A DNA stretch of 7,415 nt from an uncultured Prevotella sp. (GTDB lineage: Bacteria > Bacteroidota > Bacteroidia > Bacteroidales > Bacteroidaceae): contig CALZNR010000058.1 in the NCBI GenBank assembly GCA_945827565.1, forward strand, positions 1-7,415, in the 5' to 3' direction. Under the pieces are notes generated by a model that was not told the DNA's origin, did no database searches, and saw only the letters and a list, made by a program, of their open reading frames with translations. This document shows, piece after piece, positions 1 to 6,911 of this stretch. Numbering within the stretch: the first letter of the stretch is position 1; the number at the start of each line of letters is the position of its first letter. A program made the position numbers and the translations under genes.

Positions 1-52
1 CATACGAGATTTCTGCCTGTCTCGTGGGCGCGGAGATGTGTATAAGAGACAG
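1..52 (+). other. Illumina Nextera i7-side adapter (non-genomic contamination)
   Basis: This is library adapter and not organism DNA. In order it holds the P7 tail CATACGAGAT (1-10), an 8-base index TTCTGCCT (11-18), the Nextera linker (19-33) and the 19-base Tn5 mosaic end ending in AGACAG (34-52). The index is the adapter form of AGGCAGAA, which I recall as Nextera i7 index N703. The linker differs from the standard GTCTCGTGGGCTCGG by one base, G instead of T at position 30, as expected of a sequencing error near a read end. Genomic sequence begins at 53. Reading into it from the left-hand minus-strand gene adds a false tail beginning [11 protein letters not shown]. Reading it on the plus strand creates a spurious ORF starting MYKRQ. 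Confidence 0.97.
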
Positions 53-244
53 CACTGCCTGTGCTCTCCCTATCTCGTAGCCGTCGGGGGTGGCATAAGA
101 GTTGAGCGCCATGTTCTGTGCCTTGAATGGGGCAGGGTGGTAACCGTCTTGCAGAAAGATGCGGCACAGACCAGTGGCAAGTATGCTCTTGCCCACATCG
201 CTACCTGTGCCCGCCAGCATGATGGCATTCAGTTTTTCCTTCAT
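53..244 (-). CDS. cbiP: Cobyric acid synthase CbiP/CobQ, N-terminal fragment (cut by adapter)
   Basis: Adenosylcobyric acid synthase is a cytoplasmic, ATP- and glutamine-dependent enzyme. It amidates the b, d, e and g carboxylates of adenosylcobyrinate a,c-diamide. Only the first 64 residues remain of a family of roughly 480-500. They show a P-loop-like GTGSDVGKS (residues 12-20), then [14 protein letters not shown] (39-52) and EIGRAQAV (57-64), which are hallmark CobQ/CbiP sequences. Most members read GTxSDAGKS at the loop, so this is a mild variant that I associate with Bacteroidota. The start is the ATG at 244, 20 bases after the adenosyltransferase stop. There is no clear Shine-Dalgarno sequence, only AAGAAG directly before the ATG. 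The open frame continues into the adapter, but residues after Val64 are artefact. The C-terminal glutaminase-like domain is off the window. Confidence 0.93.
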
Positions 245-264
245 CTTCTTTATGGATTGCTTCT

Positions 265-864
265 TCAATCTGTTTTGTTGTTATCTTTTGTCGGCAACTG
301 TTGCCTCTTGTAGGCAAAGGCTCTCCAGCGCTCTTCCTCCATGTTGCTCAATTGCATTTCGTGTCGTGCCATGACAAAGAACAGGTCTGACAGTCGGTTC
401 ACGTATTGCAGTATGAGTTCGGGCACGGGTTCGGTGGCATGAAGCTGCCATAACCTGCGCTCTGCTCTGCGTGCCAGTACTCTGCACTGCTGCAGAAAGG
501 CTGCCAACTGGTTGCCACCGGGCAGTATGAAATGCTCTGAGGGCGTACACTCACCGGCAATGCTGTCTATGAACTCCTCTGTGTCGGTGACAAGGGTGGG
601 AGCAAGTTGGTTGGGATTGTGGGCGCGCTGCTGCTGTGGAGTTGCCACCAAGCTCATGATGCCCATCATGTTCAGTTGCATCTCTTTCAGCCTCTCCTGC
701 CATGGATGGGCTGTGGGCATCAGTGAGCGCACTATCCCGATAGCCACGTTCAGTTCGTCAAGGCAACCGTTGGCTTCAATCCTGATATCTGTCTTGAGCA
801 CTCTCTGTCCGCCGTGAATGGCGGTGGTGCCTTTGTCTCCGCTTCTGGTGTATATTCGTTTCAT
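265..864 (-). CDS. pduO: PduO-type ATP:cob(I)alamin / corrinoid adenosyltransferase
   Basis: This enzyme transfers the adenosyl group of ATP to the cob(I)alt centre of corrinoids. Placed between CbiA and CbiP, it probably adenosylates cobyrinate a,c-diamide in the de novo pathway. It is 199 residues, normal for the PduO family. The N-terminal ATP site is TRSGDKGTT (6-14), followed by [10 protein letters not shown] (17-26) and [10 protein letters not shown] (30-39). Further on are FILPGG (112-117), ARRAERRL (131-138) and [14 protein letters not shown] (154-167). Asp36, Phe112 and the Arg of the RRAER segment match residues reported as functional in Lactobacillus reuteri PduO. The start chosen is the ATG at 864, whose ATGA overlaps the cbiA stop. 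A GTG three codons upstream (873) would give a 13-base overlap and looks less likely. The protein is unrelated in fold to the CobA/BtuR type. The gene symbol names the family and does not imply propanediol metabolism. Confidence 0.93.
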   Translation of the reverse strand: MKRIYTRSGDKGTTAIHGGQRVLKTDIRIEANGCLDELNVAIGIVRSLMPTAHPWQERLKEMQLNMMGIMSLVATPQQQRAHNPNQLAPTLVTDTEEFIDSIAGECTPSEHFILPGGNQLAAFLQQCRVLARRAERRLWQLHATEPVPELILQYVNRLSDLFFVMARHEMQLSNMEEERWRAFAYKRQQLPTKDNNKTD

Positions 865-2159
865 AAGTTCCACAGTTTCAGTATGTCTCTTTCAGCCCAA
901 TATAGGTGGGTATAGGTGGCAATGGTGTTGCCCTGTCTATATACAGGAGTGTCAACGGGCTTGCCCTTTACATTATATTGTTGTGCCATGGAGGGTAGCA
1001 ACGAGGCGTCTGTCAGTTGAGAATAGTGGAACTCATGCCCATAGAACACTGCATCCTTGGTTTCTACCCTGCGGTAGCCCAGTGTGAGTTTGGCATTGTT
1101 CATGGTGCACCTCATGGGCAGCACACCACACATCTCCTTGCCGTCGAGTTGTTGACACAGGTAAATCATACCGCCACACTCGCCCAATATCTTGCCACCG
1201 TTGGCAGCAAAGGTATGGATGGCATGGCGCATGGCATGGTTTTTCTCTAATTCGTGTGCGTATAGTTCGGGGTAGCCTCCAGGCAGATAAATCAGGTCTG
1301 CGGTGGGGAGCACATCGTCGTGTATGGGTGAAAAGCAGGTGATGATCCCCCTATGGCGTGGATGATTTTGCAATGCCTCGATATTCTCGGGATAGATAAA
1401 GTTGAAGGCTTCATCTTGTGCCACTGCAATGCGCAGGGGCTGACGGTCGTGCGCCATTGGCGTGTTGGCATACACACTCTGCTCCTTTGTTGTCAGTTTC
1501 AGCAGTCTGTCTATATCCACGTGCATGGCCACCGCCTCTTTGGCTCGCTCTATGAAGTCGTTCATCTTCTCTTTGGCATCCAATGAAAGTCCCAGATGGC
1601 GTGAGGGGGTTTCCAGTGTCTTGTCTTTGGCGATATAGCCCAAACATTCCACACCAGCCTCCCTACATGCCTCCTGCAACAGTGCATAGTGGTTTTCTGA
1701 ACCCACCCTGTTGAACACCACTCCCGAGATGTTGGCATCTGCCATGAAGTGCCTGAATCCATAGATGGTGGCACCTACTGAGTAGGCGGTAGATGCCGCA
1801 TTGACCAACAGCACGATGGGCAGCTGTAGTATGGTGGCAAGATGATAGCTGCTGCCCTGCTCCTTGGCATAACCATCAAACATACCCATCACTCCCTCTA
1901 CGATGCTCACATTGGCAGTGGCGTCGTACTTGCAAAACTGCTGTTTGATGTGTGGCTCTGAGCACATAAAGGCATCAAGGTTTATCGAGGGGCTACCTGT
2001 GGCAACAGCATGAAACTGCGTGTCAATGTAGTCAGGACCGCATTTGAAGGGTTGCACCCTTATATTCCTTTCTCTGAGGGCGCGCATCAGTCCCAGCGAG
2101 AAGGTGGTCTTCCCACATCCGGAGTGAGTGGCTGCAATGATAAAAGCTGCGTGATTCAT
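861..2159 (-). CDS. cbiA: Cobyrinic acid a,c-diamide synthase CbiA
   Basis: CbiA uses ATP and glutamine-derived ammonia to amidate the c and then the a carboxylate of cobyrinate. The 432-residue length is usual for the family. The N-terminal synthetase domain has the P-loop THSGCGKTT (11-19), the substrate segment PFKCGPDYIDTQFH (37-50) and VEGVMGMFDG (87-96). The C-terminal class I glutamine amidotransferase domain has YLPGGYPELY (291-300) and GECGGMIYL (326-334), where Cys328 is the expected nucleophile. GHEFHYS (374-380) and YTHLYW (416-421) follow, and His418 is the likely triad histidine. Both half-reactions therefore look intact. The ATG at 2159 overlaps the upstream TGA as ATGA, and its own TGA overlaps the next ATG the same way, so translation is probably coupled on both sides. 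Confidence 0.96.
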   Translation of the reverse strand: MNHAAFIIAATHSGCGKTTFSLGLMRALRERNIRVQPFKCGPDYIDTQFHAVATGSPSINLDAFMCSEPHIKQQFCKYDATANVSIVEGVMGMFDGYAKEQGSSYHLATILQLPIVLLVNAASTAYSVGATIYGFRHFMADANISGVVFNRVGSENHYALLQEACREAGVECLGYIAKDKTLETPSRHLGLSLDAKEKMNDFIERAKEAVAMHVDIDRLLKLTTKEQSVYANTPMAHDRQPLRIAVAQDEAFNFIYPENIEALQNHPRHRGIITCFSPIHDDVLPTADLIYLPGGYPELYAHELEKNHAMRHAIHTFAANGGKILGECGGMIYLCQQLDGKEMCGVLPMRCTMNNAKLTLGYRRVETKDAVFYGHEFHYSQLTDASLLPSMAQQYNVKGKPVDTPVYRQGNTIATYTHLYWAERDILKLWNL

Positions 2160-3955
2160 GGGATGGTATATTCAATCTTTTCTTCGTCAGAGATAAGCAT
2201 AAGCTGTAAGGTGCAGGGAGTGGATACACATGTTCTGCAGTGCTCGTGGCATCTTTGCAGTAGGGCAGTGAAGAAGAGTGGGGCATCTCTCTCGTTGAGT
2301 GTGTTCCATAGGTCTCTTGCCATCTTCAGTTGTCCTATCTGTGTCACTGCCTTTGCGCTGCATCCTGCATCAGCAGCCAGTGTTTTCAGAAATTCGGTGT
2401 TCATCAGCACCTTATGACTGTGTGTGTTGGTATGCCCTTCAGCCAGTTTCACAGCCTTGCCTATCATCAGTCCCAGTGTAATGGTTTCTGCTCCCTCTTG
2501 ACAGGCGATGGATAGTGTCTCGCCGATGGCATTGCCATAGTGCACAAACGCCTGGGCAGGAAGGTGTGGGAATTGCTGCTTCACGATGCGTTCGCTTCTG
2601 GCTCCAGAGTTGAGTACCACATGCCTGATGCCCGTTGCCACTGCCACCTGCACCTCTCGGCGGATGGCGTCGATGAATGCCTCGTTGGAGAAGGGTTGCA
2701 CAATGCCCGATGTGCCAATGATGGAGATGCCGCCAACCACCCCCACACGGTGATTGAAAGTTTTTTCTGCCAGTGCCTTGCCTTCAGGAACGCTGATTTC
2801 TACATCCAGTCCTCCTTGATAGAGCTGTTGCAATGCCTGTACTATCATCCTGCGGGGAGTGGGGTTGATGGCCGCCTCGCCCACAGGAATACCCAACCCC
2901 GGTAGGGTTACTCTGCCCACCCCCTCGCCTCCAGTGATTGCAATGTCGGGGTGTGAGGCATATTTCACTCTTGCCACAATCAGTGTGCCGTGGGTCACAT
3001 CGGGGTCGTCACCCGCATCTTTTCTCACGGTGGCAGTGGCGCAGTGCTTGTCACAGTGTATATGTTCTGCCACGAGTGTTATCTCCTCGTCGTTCGGTAG
3101 GGTTATCTGCACCGTTCTCTGCTCTGTTCCGCTGAGCAGTGATGCCAATGCTGCCTTGGCTGCCGCAGCAGCGCAGGTGCCGGTGGTGATGCCGCTGCGC
3201 AGTGGGAAAAAGTCTGGAAGCAACTGCTCTATCATTCGGCGCAGACTGAAACGGCCTGTGGCGATGTGGAAAGAGGAGGGTAGTGTGGGGCGTTCAATGG
3301 CAAACACCTTTACCCCTTGTTCCAGCGCCGCTTGTGCTTTTTCAGAAAACCCACCCGTGGCTCCGCTCTCTTTAAGAAGTATGGCTTGCGGATGCAGGGT
3401 GGAAAGCAGACCGTCTATCCTGCCCTCATCACTGTAGGTCAGTGTGCGGGCGGGCGGAAAGCCTGTGTGGCGCAATATCTCCCTCGAGGCGTCTCTGTCA
3501 AGAATACGGAAGTAGCAGTCGTGCTGTGTCCAGTACTCTTTCAGCCTCTCTATTGTCTTCACTCCCGTGAGTGCCAGCAGGCAATTCACGTGATGTGCGT
3601 TCAGCAGTTGGATGGCATGACCGTAGTTGTGGCACCAGATGATTCTGCTGTCTTTGGGCGGATAGTGTCGCTCCAGTCTTATCACAGGGAGACGCAGTAG
3701 TGTGGCAGCCGTGGCTATGTTCTGGTGCAATGCAGAGGCAAAGGGGTGGGCTGCATCTATGATGAGGCGTATTTCTTGCTCCTTGCAGCATGATGCGATG
3801 GCAACCGCATCCATTCCTCCCGAGATATAGGTGCCATGGGTGCTGTTCACCTGTTGCATTCCGTCGTGGGTGGAATAGAAGTAGGGCTTTCCGGCAAGTT
3901 CTGTCACCTCTACTGCCAGTCGTCCCTCTGTGGTGCCTCCGAATATCAGTATCAT
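2156..3955 (-). CDS. cbiJ-cbiD: CbiJ-CbiD fusion: cobalt-precorrin-6A reductase / cobalt-precorrin-5B C1-methyltransferase
   Basis: A 599-residue two-enzyme protein. Residues 1 to about 245 are CbiJ/CobK, the NAD(P)H-dependent precorrin-6A reductase. Signs are the dinucleotide-binding start ILIFGGTTEGR (2-12), IDAAHPFA (66-73), LALTGVKT (127-134) and LLKESGATGGFSEK (193-206). Residues from about 251 are CbiD, which methylates C1 with S-adenosylmethionine, shown by PLRSGITTGTCAAAAAKAA (251-269), ITGGEGVGRVTLPGLGI (340-356), INPTPRRMI (363-371), VVGGISIIGTSGIVQP (406-421) and GHTNTHSHK (507-515). Each part is close to its normal stand-alone length, joined by only a few residues, so both are probably active. 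CbiD acts before CbiJ, so the domain order is the reverse of the reaction order. The C-terminus holds four cysteines (569, 573, 576, 581) near two histidines. The ATG overlaps the upstream stop as ATGA. Confidence 0.95.
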   Translation of the reverse strand: MILIFGGTTEGRLAVEVTELAGKPYFYSTHDGMQQVNSTHGTYISGGMDAVAIASCCKEQEIRLIIDAAHPFASALHQNIATAATLLRLPVIRLERHYPPKDSRIIWCHNYGHAIQLLNAHHVNCLLALTGVKTIERLKEYWTQHDCYFRILDRDASREILRHTGFPPARTLTYSDEGRIDGLLSTLHPQAILLKESGATGGFSEKAQAALEQGVKVFAIERPTLPSSFHIATGRFSLRRMIEQLLPDFFPLRSGITTGTCAAAAAKAALASLLSGTEQRTVQITLPNDEEITLVAEHIHCDKHCATATVRKDAGDDPDVTHGTLIVARVKYASHPDIAITGGEGVGRVTLPGLGIPVGEAAINPTPRRMIVQALQQLYQGGLDVEISVPEGKALAEKTFNHRVGVVGGISIIGTSGIVQPFSNEAFIDAIRREVQVAVATGIRHVVLNSGARSERIVKQQFPHLPAQAFVHYGNAIGETLSIACQEGAETITLGLMIGKAVKLAEGHTNTHSHKVLMNTEFLKTLAADAGCSAKAVTQIGQLKMARDLWNTLNERDAPLFFTALLQRCHEHCRTCVSTPCTLQLMLISDEEKIEYTIP

Positions 3956-5727
3956 GGACGGAACATGTGTTTAAAACTGTCGTCGTATAGCCTCGATAGT
4001 CCTTGGCGGTTGTCGATGGCCTCGCCCACAACCAGCAGTGTGGTCAGGGTCAGATGATTGTCTCTCACTATCTTTGCCAGGTCTTTCAGTTGTCCTCGGT
4101 ATATCTTCTCTTCTTTCCAAGTCAGTTTGTAGCAGGCAGCCACGGGCGTTTCTGGCGGATAGGCCTGTAGCAGTTCTTCCTGCACGTTTTCCACAATGGA
4201 TGCGCTCAGATAGATGCACATGGTGCTTTGCGATGCAGCCAGTTTGTGCAGCTTCTCCTTGTTGGGCATAGGGGTGCGCCCCTCACCGCGTGTCAGAATG
4301 ATGGTCTGCACCTTTTCGGGAATGGTGAACTGGGAGCGCAGGGCGGCAGCGGCAGCTTGAAAAGAGGAGATGCCTGGAGTGATGTGGTACGACATTCCAT
4401 AGCGGTCGAAGAATGCCATCTGCTCTTGAATGGCGCCGTAGATACAGGGGTCGCCCGTATGCAGACGCACCACCAGCAAACCACGATCGTAGAACTCCTT
4501 CATCAATGCAAACTGCTCTTCCAGATTCATGCTTGCCGAACTGCGCACCACACAGCCAACTTTGGCGTAGTGGGTGAGTTCGCGTGGCACCAGACTGCCA
4601 GCGTAAAGAATAAGGTCGGCAGAAGAAAGAAAGTTCTTGCCACGTACCGAAACCAATTCCGGGTCGCCCGGTCCGGCTCCCACTATCTCTATGTGCCCCT
4701 GTCGGCGGTATTTGGATGGCATGGCGATGGCAAAGGTAAAATGATTGCCCGCTGTCACCTCTCCCTTCTGCTTTTCCAGTAGCAATGTCCCGTTGTCTGC
4801 GGCATGGATGGCACAACTCTCTGCCACTCCCCAGACGCCGGTTACCTGATGCACCTTTTCTGATGGATTCTTCACCTCTATATCTTTCAGACACTCTGCC
4901 TGGAACACCTCTACATGGTCCAGTTGCCACCACTCTCTCAGGGTGTCAAGCAGGGGTTCGTCTTTTTTCAGGTCGATGGTTGCTATCTTGGCGATGGATG
5001 CGGGGTGGATATGGTGTTCTGCCAACTGCTGTGCAATATGCTGTGCAATGCCTGTGGGTTCGCATTGCTTGCGGCAACCAACTCCCATGCAGAGCACCTT
5101 TGGACGGAAAAACAGTGCTGGCGTTTCCACTTGATACACATACGGGGTCACGGCTATCAGCAGGTCGTATGCCTGTGCCTGTTCTATGTGGTCAATGATG
5201 GTCACATGATGGGGCTTGCTGCGTTGCAGTTCTTCCGTTCCCCTGTCTTTGATATCGAGCAGCAGTGCCACCTTCTTGCCGTTGACCAGAGTAAAGATGG
5301 CTTGGTTCATCTGCTCCTTTGTGGCCTCAGTGGTCCAGCCGTATTTCCTACCCATGGTGTCAAGGCTCCACAGTCCCATGTTGTCGCTCTGTGTGGTAAT
5401 CACGGGTTGTGCACCTATGATGTGTGCCACGGTGTTGCACAGTTCGTTGGCACCTCCCACATGTCCCGAAACAACGGAGATGACAAACCGCCCTGCTGAG
5501 TCAACACATACCACGGCGGGGTCGTGATATTTGTCGGTGAGGTGGGTTGCCACGTTCCTCACGCAGATGCCCAGTGCACCGATGAAGATCACTTGGCGGT
5601 AACTGGTAAGGAGGGTGGGCGAGAACTCGCTGTTTCTCACTATATCGCTGTTGGGCAGTTCTCTTGCTATTGTCTCGGCAAGGGTGTAGCCGCTATCGCT
5701 CACATGTATGATGACGGTTTCTTTCAT
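3952..5727 (-). CDS. cbiG-cbiF: CbiG-CbiF fusion: cobalt-precorrin-5A hydrolase / cobalt-precorrin-4 C11-methyltransferase
   Basis: A 591-residue bifunctional protein of the anaerobic corrin pathway. Residues 1 to about 330 are CbiG, which opens the ring A delta-lactone and releases acetaldehyde. Its N-terminal part shows GALGICVRNVATHLTDK (50-66), DPAVVCVD (69-76), VVSGHVGGANEL (85-96) and PVITTQSD (108-115). Its C-terminal part shows CMGVGCRK (213-220) and IATIDLKKDEP (248-258). Residues from about 344 are CbiF, the S-adenosylmethionine-dependent C11 methyltransferase: EIVGAGPGDPELVSVRG (347-363), LILYAGSLVP (372-381), VRLHTGDPCIYGAIQEQ (420-436), TPGISSFQAAAAAL (450-463) and LTRGEGRTPMP (478-488). 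I chose the ATG at 5727, which overlaps the upstream TGA as ATGA and begins MKETVIIHVSDSG, a typical CbiG start. An ATG at 5832 would add 35 unrelated residues lying over the end of cbiT. CbiG marks the cobalt-early, anaerobic route. Confidence 0.95.
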   Translation of the reverse strand: MKETVIIHVSDSGYTLAETIARELPNSDIVRNSEFSPTLLTSYRQVIFIGALGICVRNVATHLTDKYHDPAVVCVDSAGRFVISVVSGHVGGANELCNTVAHIIGAQPVITTQSDNMGLWSLDTMGRKYGWTTEATKEQMNQAIFTLVNGKKVALLLDIKDRGTEELQRSKPHHVTIIDHIEQAQAYDLLIAVTPYVYQVETPALFFRPKVLCMGVGCRKQCEPTGIAQHIAQQLAEHHIHPASIAKIATIDLKKDEPLLDTLREWWQLDHVEVFQAECLKDIEVKNPSEKVHQVTGVWGVAESCAIHAADNGTLLLEKQKGEVTAGNHFTFAIAMPSKYRRQGHIEIVGAGPGDPELVSVRGKNFLSSADLILYAGSLVPRELTHYAKVGCVVRSSASMNLEEQFALMKEFYDRGLLVVRLHTGDPCIYGAIQEQMAFFDRYGMSYHITPGISSFQAAAAALRSQFTIPEKVQTIILTRGEGRTPMPNKEKLHKLAASQSTMCIYLSASIVENVQEELLQAYPPETPVAACYKLTWKEEKIYRGQLKDLAKIVRDNHLTLTTLLVVGEAIDNRQGLSRLYDDSFKHMFRP

Positions 5728-6911
5728 TCTGCTTTCATTACGGTTATGGGATGGTGCTCGTCCAGTGCCATCCGGTGTGATGCGGTGATATGTTTTCCAA
5801 TCTGTTTGATTCCTTCCTTGAAGAGTTGGCATGAGGCTTCGCTCACCGAGTTGAACACGATGGCTCCCCCGGGCAGCAGCACACGGTTTATCTTCTCCAG
5901 CATCTCTGTCAGCTGTCCGCCATGTCCGCCAATGAACACACAGTCAGGTGCAGGATGGCAGGATAGGTCGGCATCCATGAAATTGCCAATTACGTAGTTG
6001 ATGGAGGGGGCGCCGAATTTCTCGCTGTTCTTTTGGATCAGCTGTTCTGACTCCTGCCTTATCTCAAATGCAGTGATGTGGCAGGTGGGGCATAGCAGTC
6101 GGGCTTCGATGGACACAGAACCTGTGCAGAACCCGATGTCCCAGAACGATGTTCTGTTGGTGATGTCAAGCATCTGCAGGGCAAGCAGTCTTATGGGCAT
6201 CTTGGTTATCATGTTGTTCCGCCCCTGCAGGTGATGAAATTCTGACTCTGGAATACCAAAGCGTTGCTTGCGCTGCTCTGTGCATTGCAACAGCAAACAG
6301 TTGGGCTGCTCAAAGGTGGTTTGTGCCGCTTCTTCGAGTGTAAGCGTGCTCACCCGCTCATGGGCTTCGTTGCCCAGTCGTTCGCCCACGGTCATCACAT
6401 AGCCTGTATAGCCATATTGCAGCATCCTTTGGGCTATGGCATCTGGTGTCTTTGTCTTGTCGGTGAGCACACCTATCTGCTGTCTGCCTTCGATGAGGGC
6501 TGCATCAAGATTCTTCCATGGTCTGCCTGTCAGCGACACGGCGGTCATGTTGTGATAGGGCAGGCAGGCCTTGTGTGCCAGCGACTGCAGAGAGTTGAAG
6601 GTGGGATAGACCTTGAGCTCTGATTTCGGAAACTGTCGCTTCAGCGTGGTGGCAAAGCCATAGAACAGGGGGTCGCCAGAGGCAAATACTATCACCTCCT
6701 GCTGGTTGGCATATTGGGCATACACCGCTTCGAGCGGTACGGTGATATCTATCCAGCAACAGTCTTCTGGCAGGTGTGGGAGCATGATTTCGTGGTGGCG
6801 CTTGCCCCCCGAGAATACGCGTCCTTGTGAAACCACCTGCTGTATCTCTTGCGAGAAGTACTGCACATGACTGTCGGATATGCCGATAACGATAAACTTG
6901 GGTTTACACAT
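5724..6911 (-). CDS. cbiET: CbiE-CbiT fusion (CobL-like): cobalt-precorrin C5/C15-methyltransferase and decarboxylase
   Basis: This 395-residue protein joins the two parts that methylate C5 and C15 and decarboxylate the C12 acetate, as in CobL. CbiE is about residues 1-215, with FIVIGISDS (6-14), a tetrapyrrole-methylase FASGDPLFYGFA (76-87), AVSLTGRP (124-131) and VGERLG (175-180). The joint is FGIPESEF (218-225), a usual CbiE end. CbiT is about residues 233-395: ITKMPIRLLALQML (235-248), the S-adenosylmethionine motif FWDIGFCTGSVSIEA (256-270), FEIR (282-285) and VFIGGHGG (325-332). The glycine loop reads GFCTG where GxGTG is commoner, with Cys262 in place of the middle glycine. The start is the ATG at 6911, overlapping the cbiC stop by 8 bases (ATGTGTAA) and placing the first strand where family members begin. 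An ATG at 6959 would add 16 residues that look like out-of-frame cbiC sequence. Confidence 0.94.
   Translation of the reverse strand: MCKPKFIVIGISDSHVQYFSQEIQQVVSQGRVFSGGKRHHEIMLPHLPEDCCWIDITVPLEAVYAQYANQQEVIVFASGDPLFYGFATTLKRQFPKSELKVYPTFNSLQSLAHKACLPYHNMTAVSLTGRPWKNLDAALIEGRQQIGVLTDKTKTPDAIAQRMLQYGYTGYVMTVGERLGNEAHERVSTLTLEEAAQTTFEQPNCLLLQCTEQRKQRFGIPESEFHHLQGRNNMITKMPIRLLALQMLDITNRTSFWDIGFCTGSVSIEARLLCPTCHITAFEIRQESEQLIQKNSEKFGAPSINYVIGNFMDADLSCHPAPDCVFIGGHGGQLTEMLEKINRVLLPGGAIVFNSVSEASCQLFKEGIKQIGKHITASHRMALDEHHPITVMKAE

Noticed and set aside
245..264. Possible internal promoter or riboswitch between the adenosyltransferase gene and cbiP
   Set aside because: The gap is 20 bases. That is too short for a cobalamin riboswitch and shows no clear promoter elements; it fits an ordinary operon spacer.
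38..313. Plus-strand ORF of 91 codons beginning MYKRQ
   Set aside because: Its start lies in the adapter and the rest is antisense to cbiP and the adenosyltransferase gene. It resembles no protein I know.
2859..3437. Plus-strand ORF of 192 codons, plus other long antisense frames such as 4228-4782 and 4915-5499
   Set aside because: They are shadows of the strongly supported cbiJ-cbiD and cbiG-cbiF genes on the other strand. Their translations are low-complexity and rich in Ser/Cys/His/Trp, without recognisable domains.
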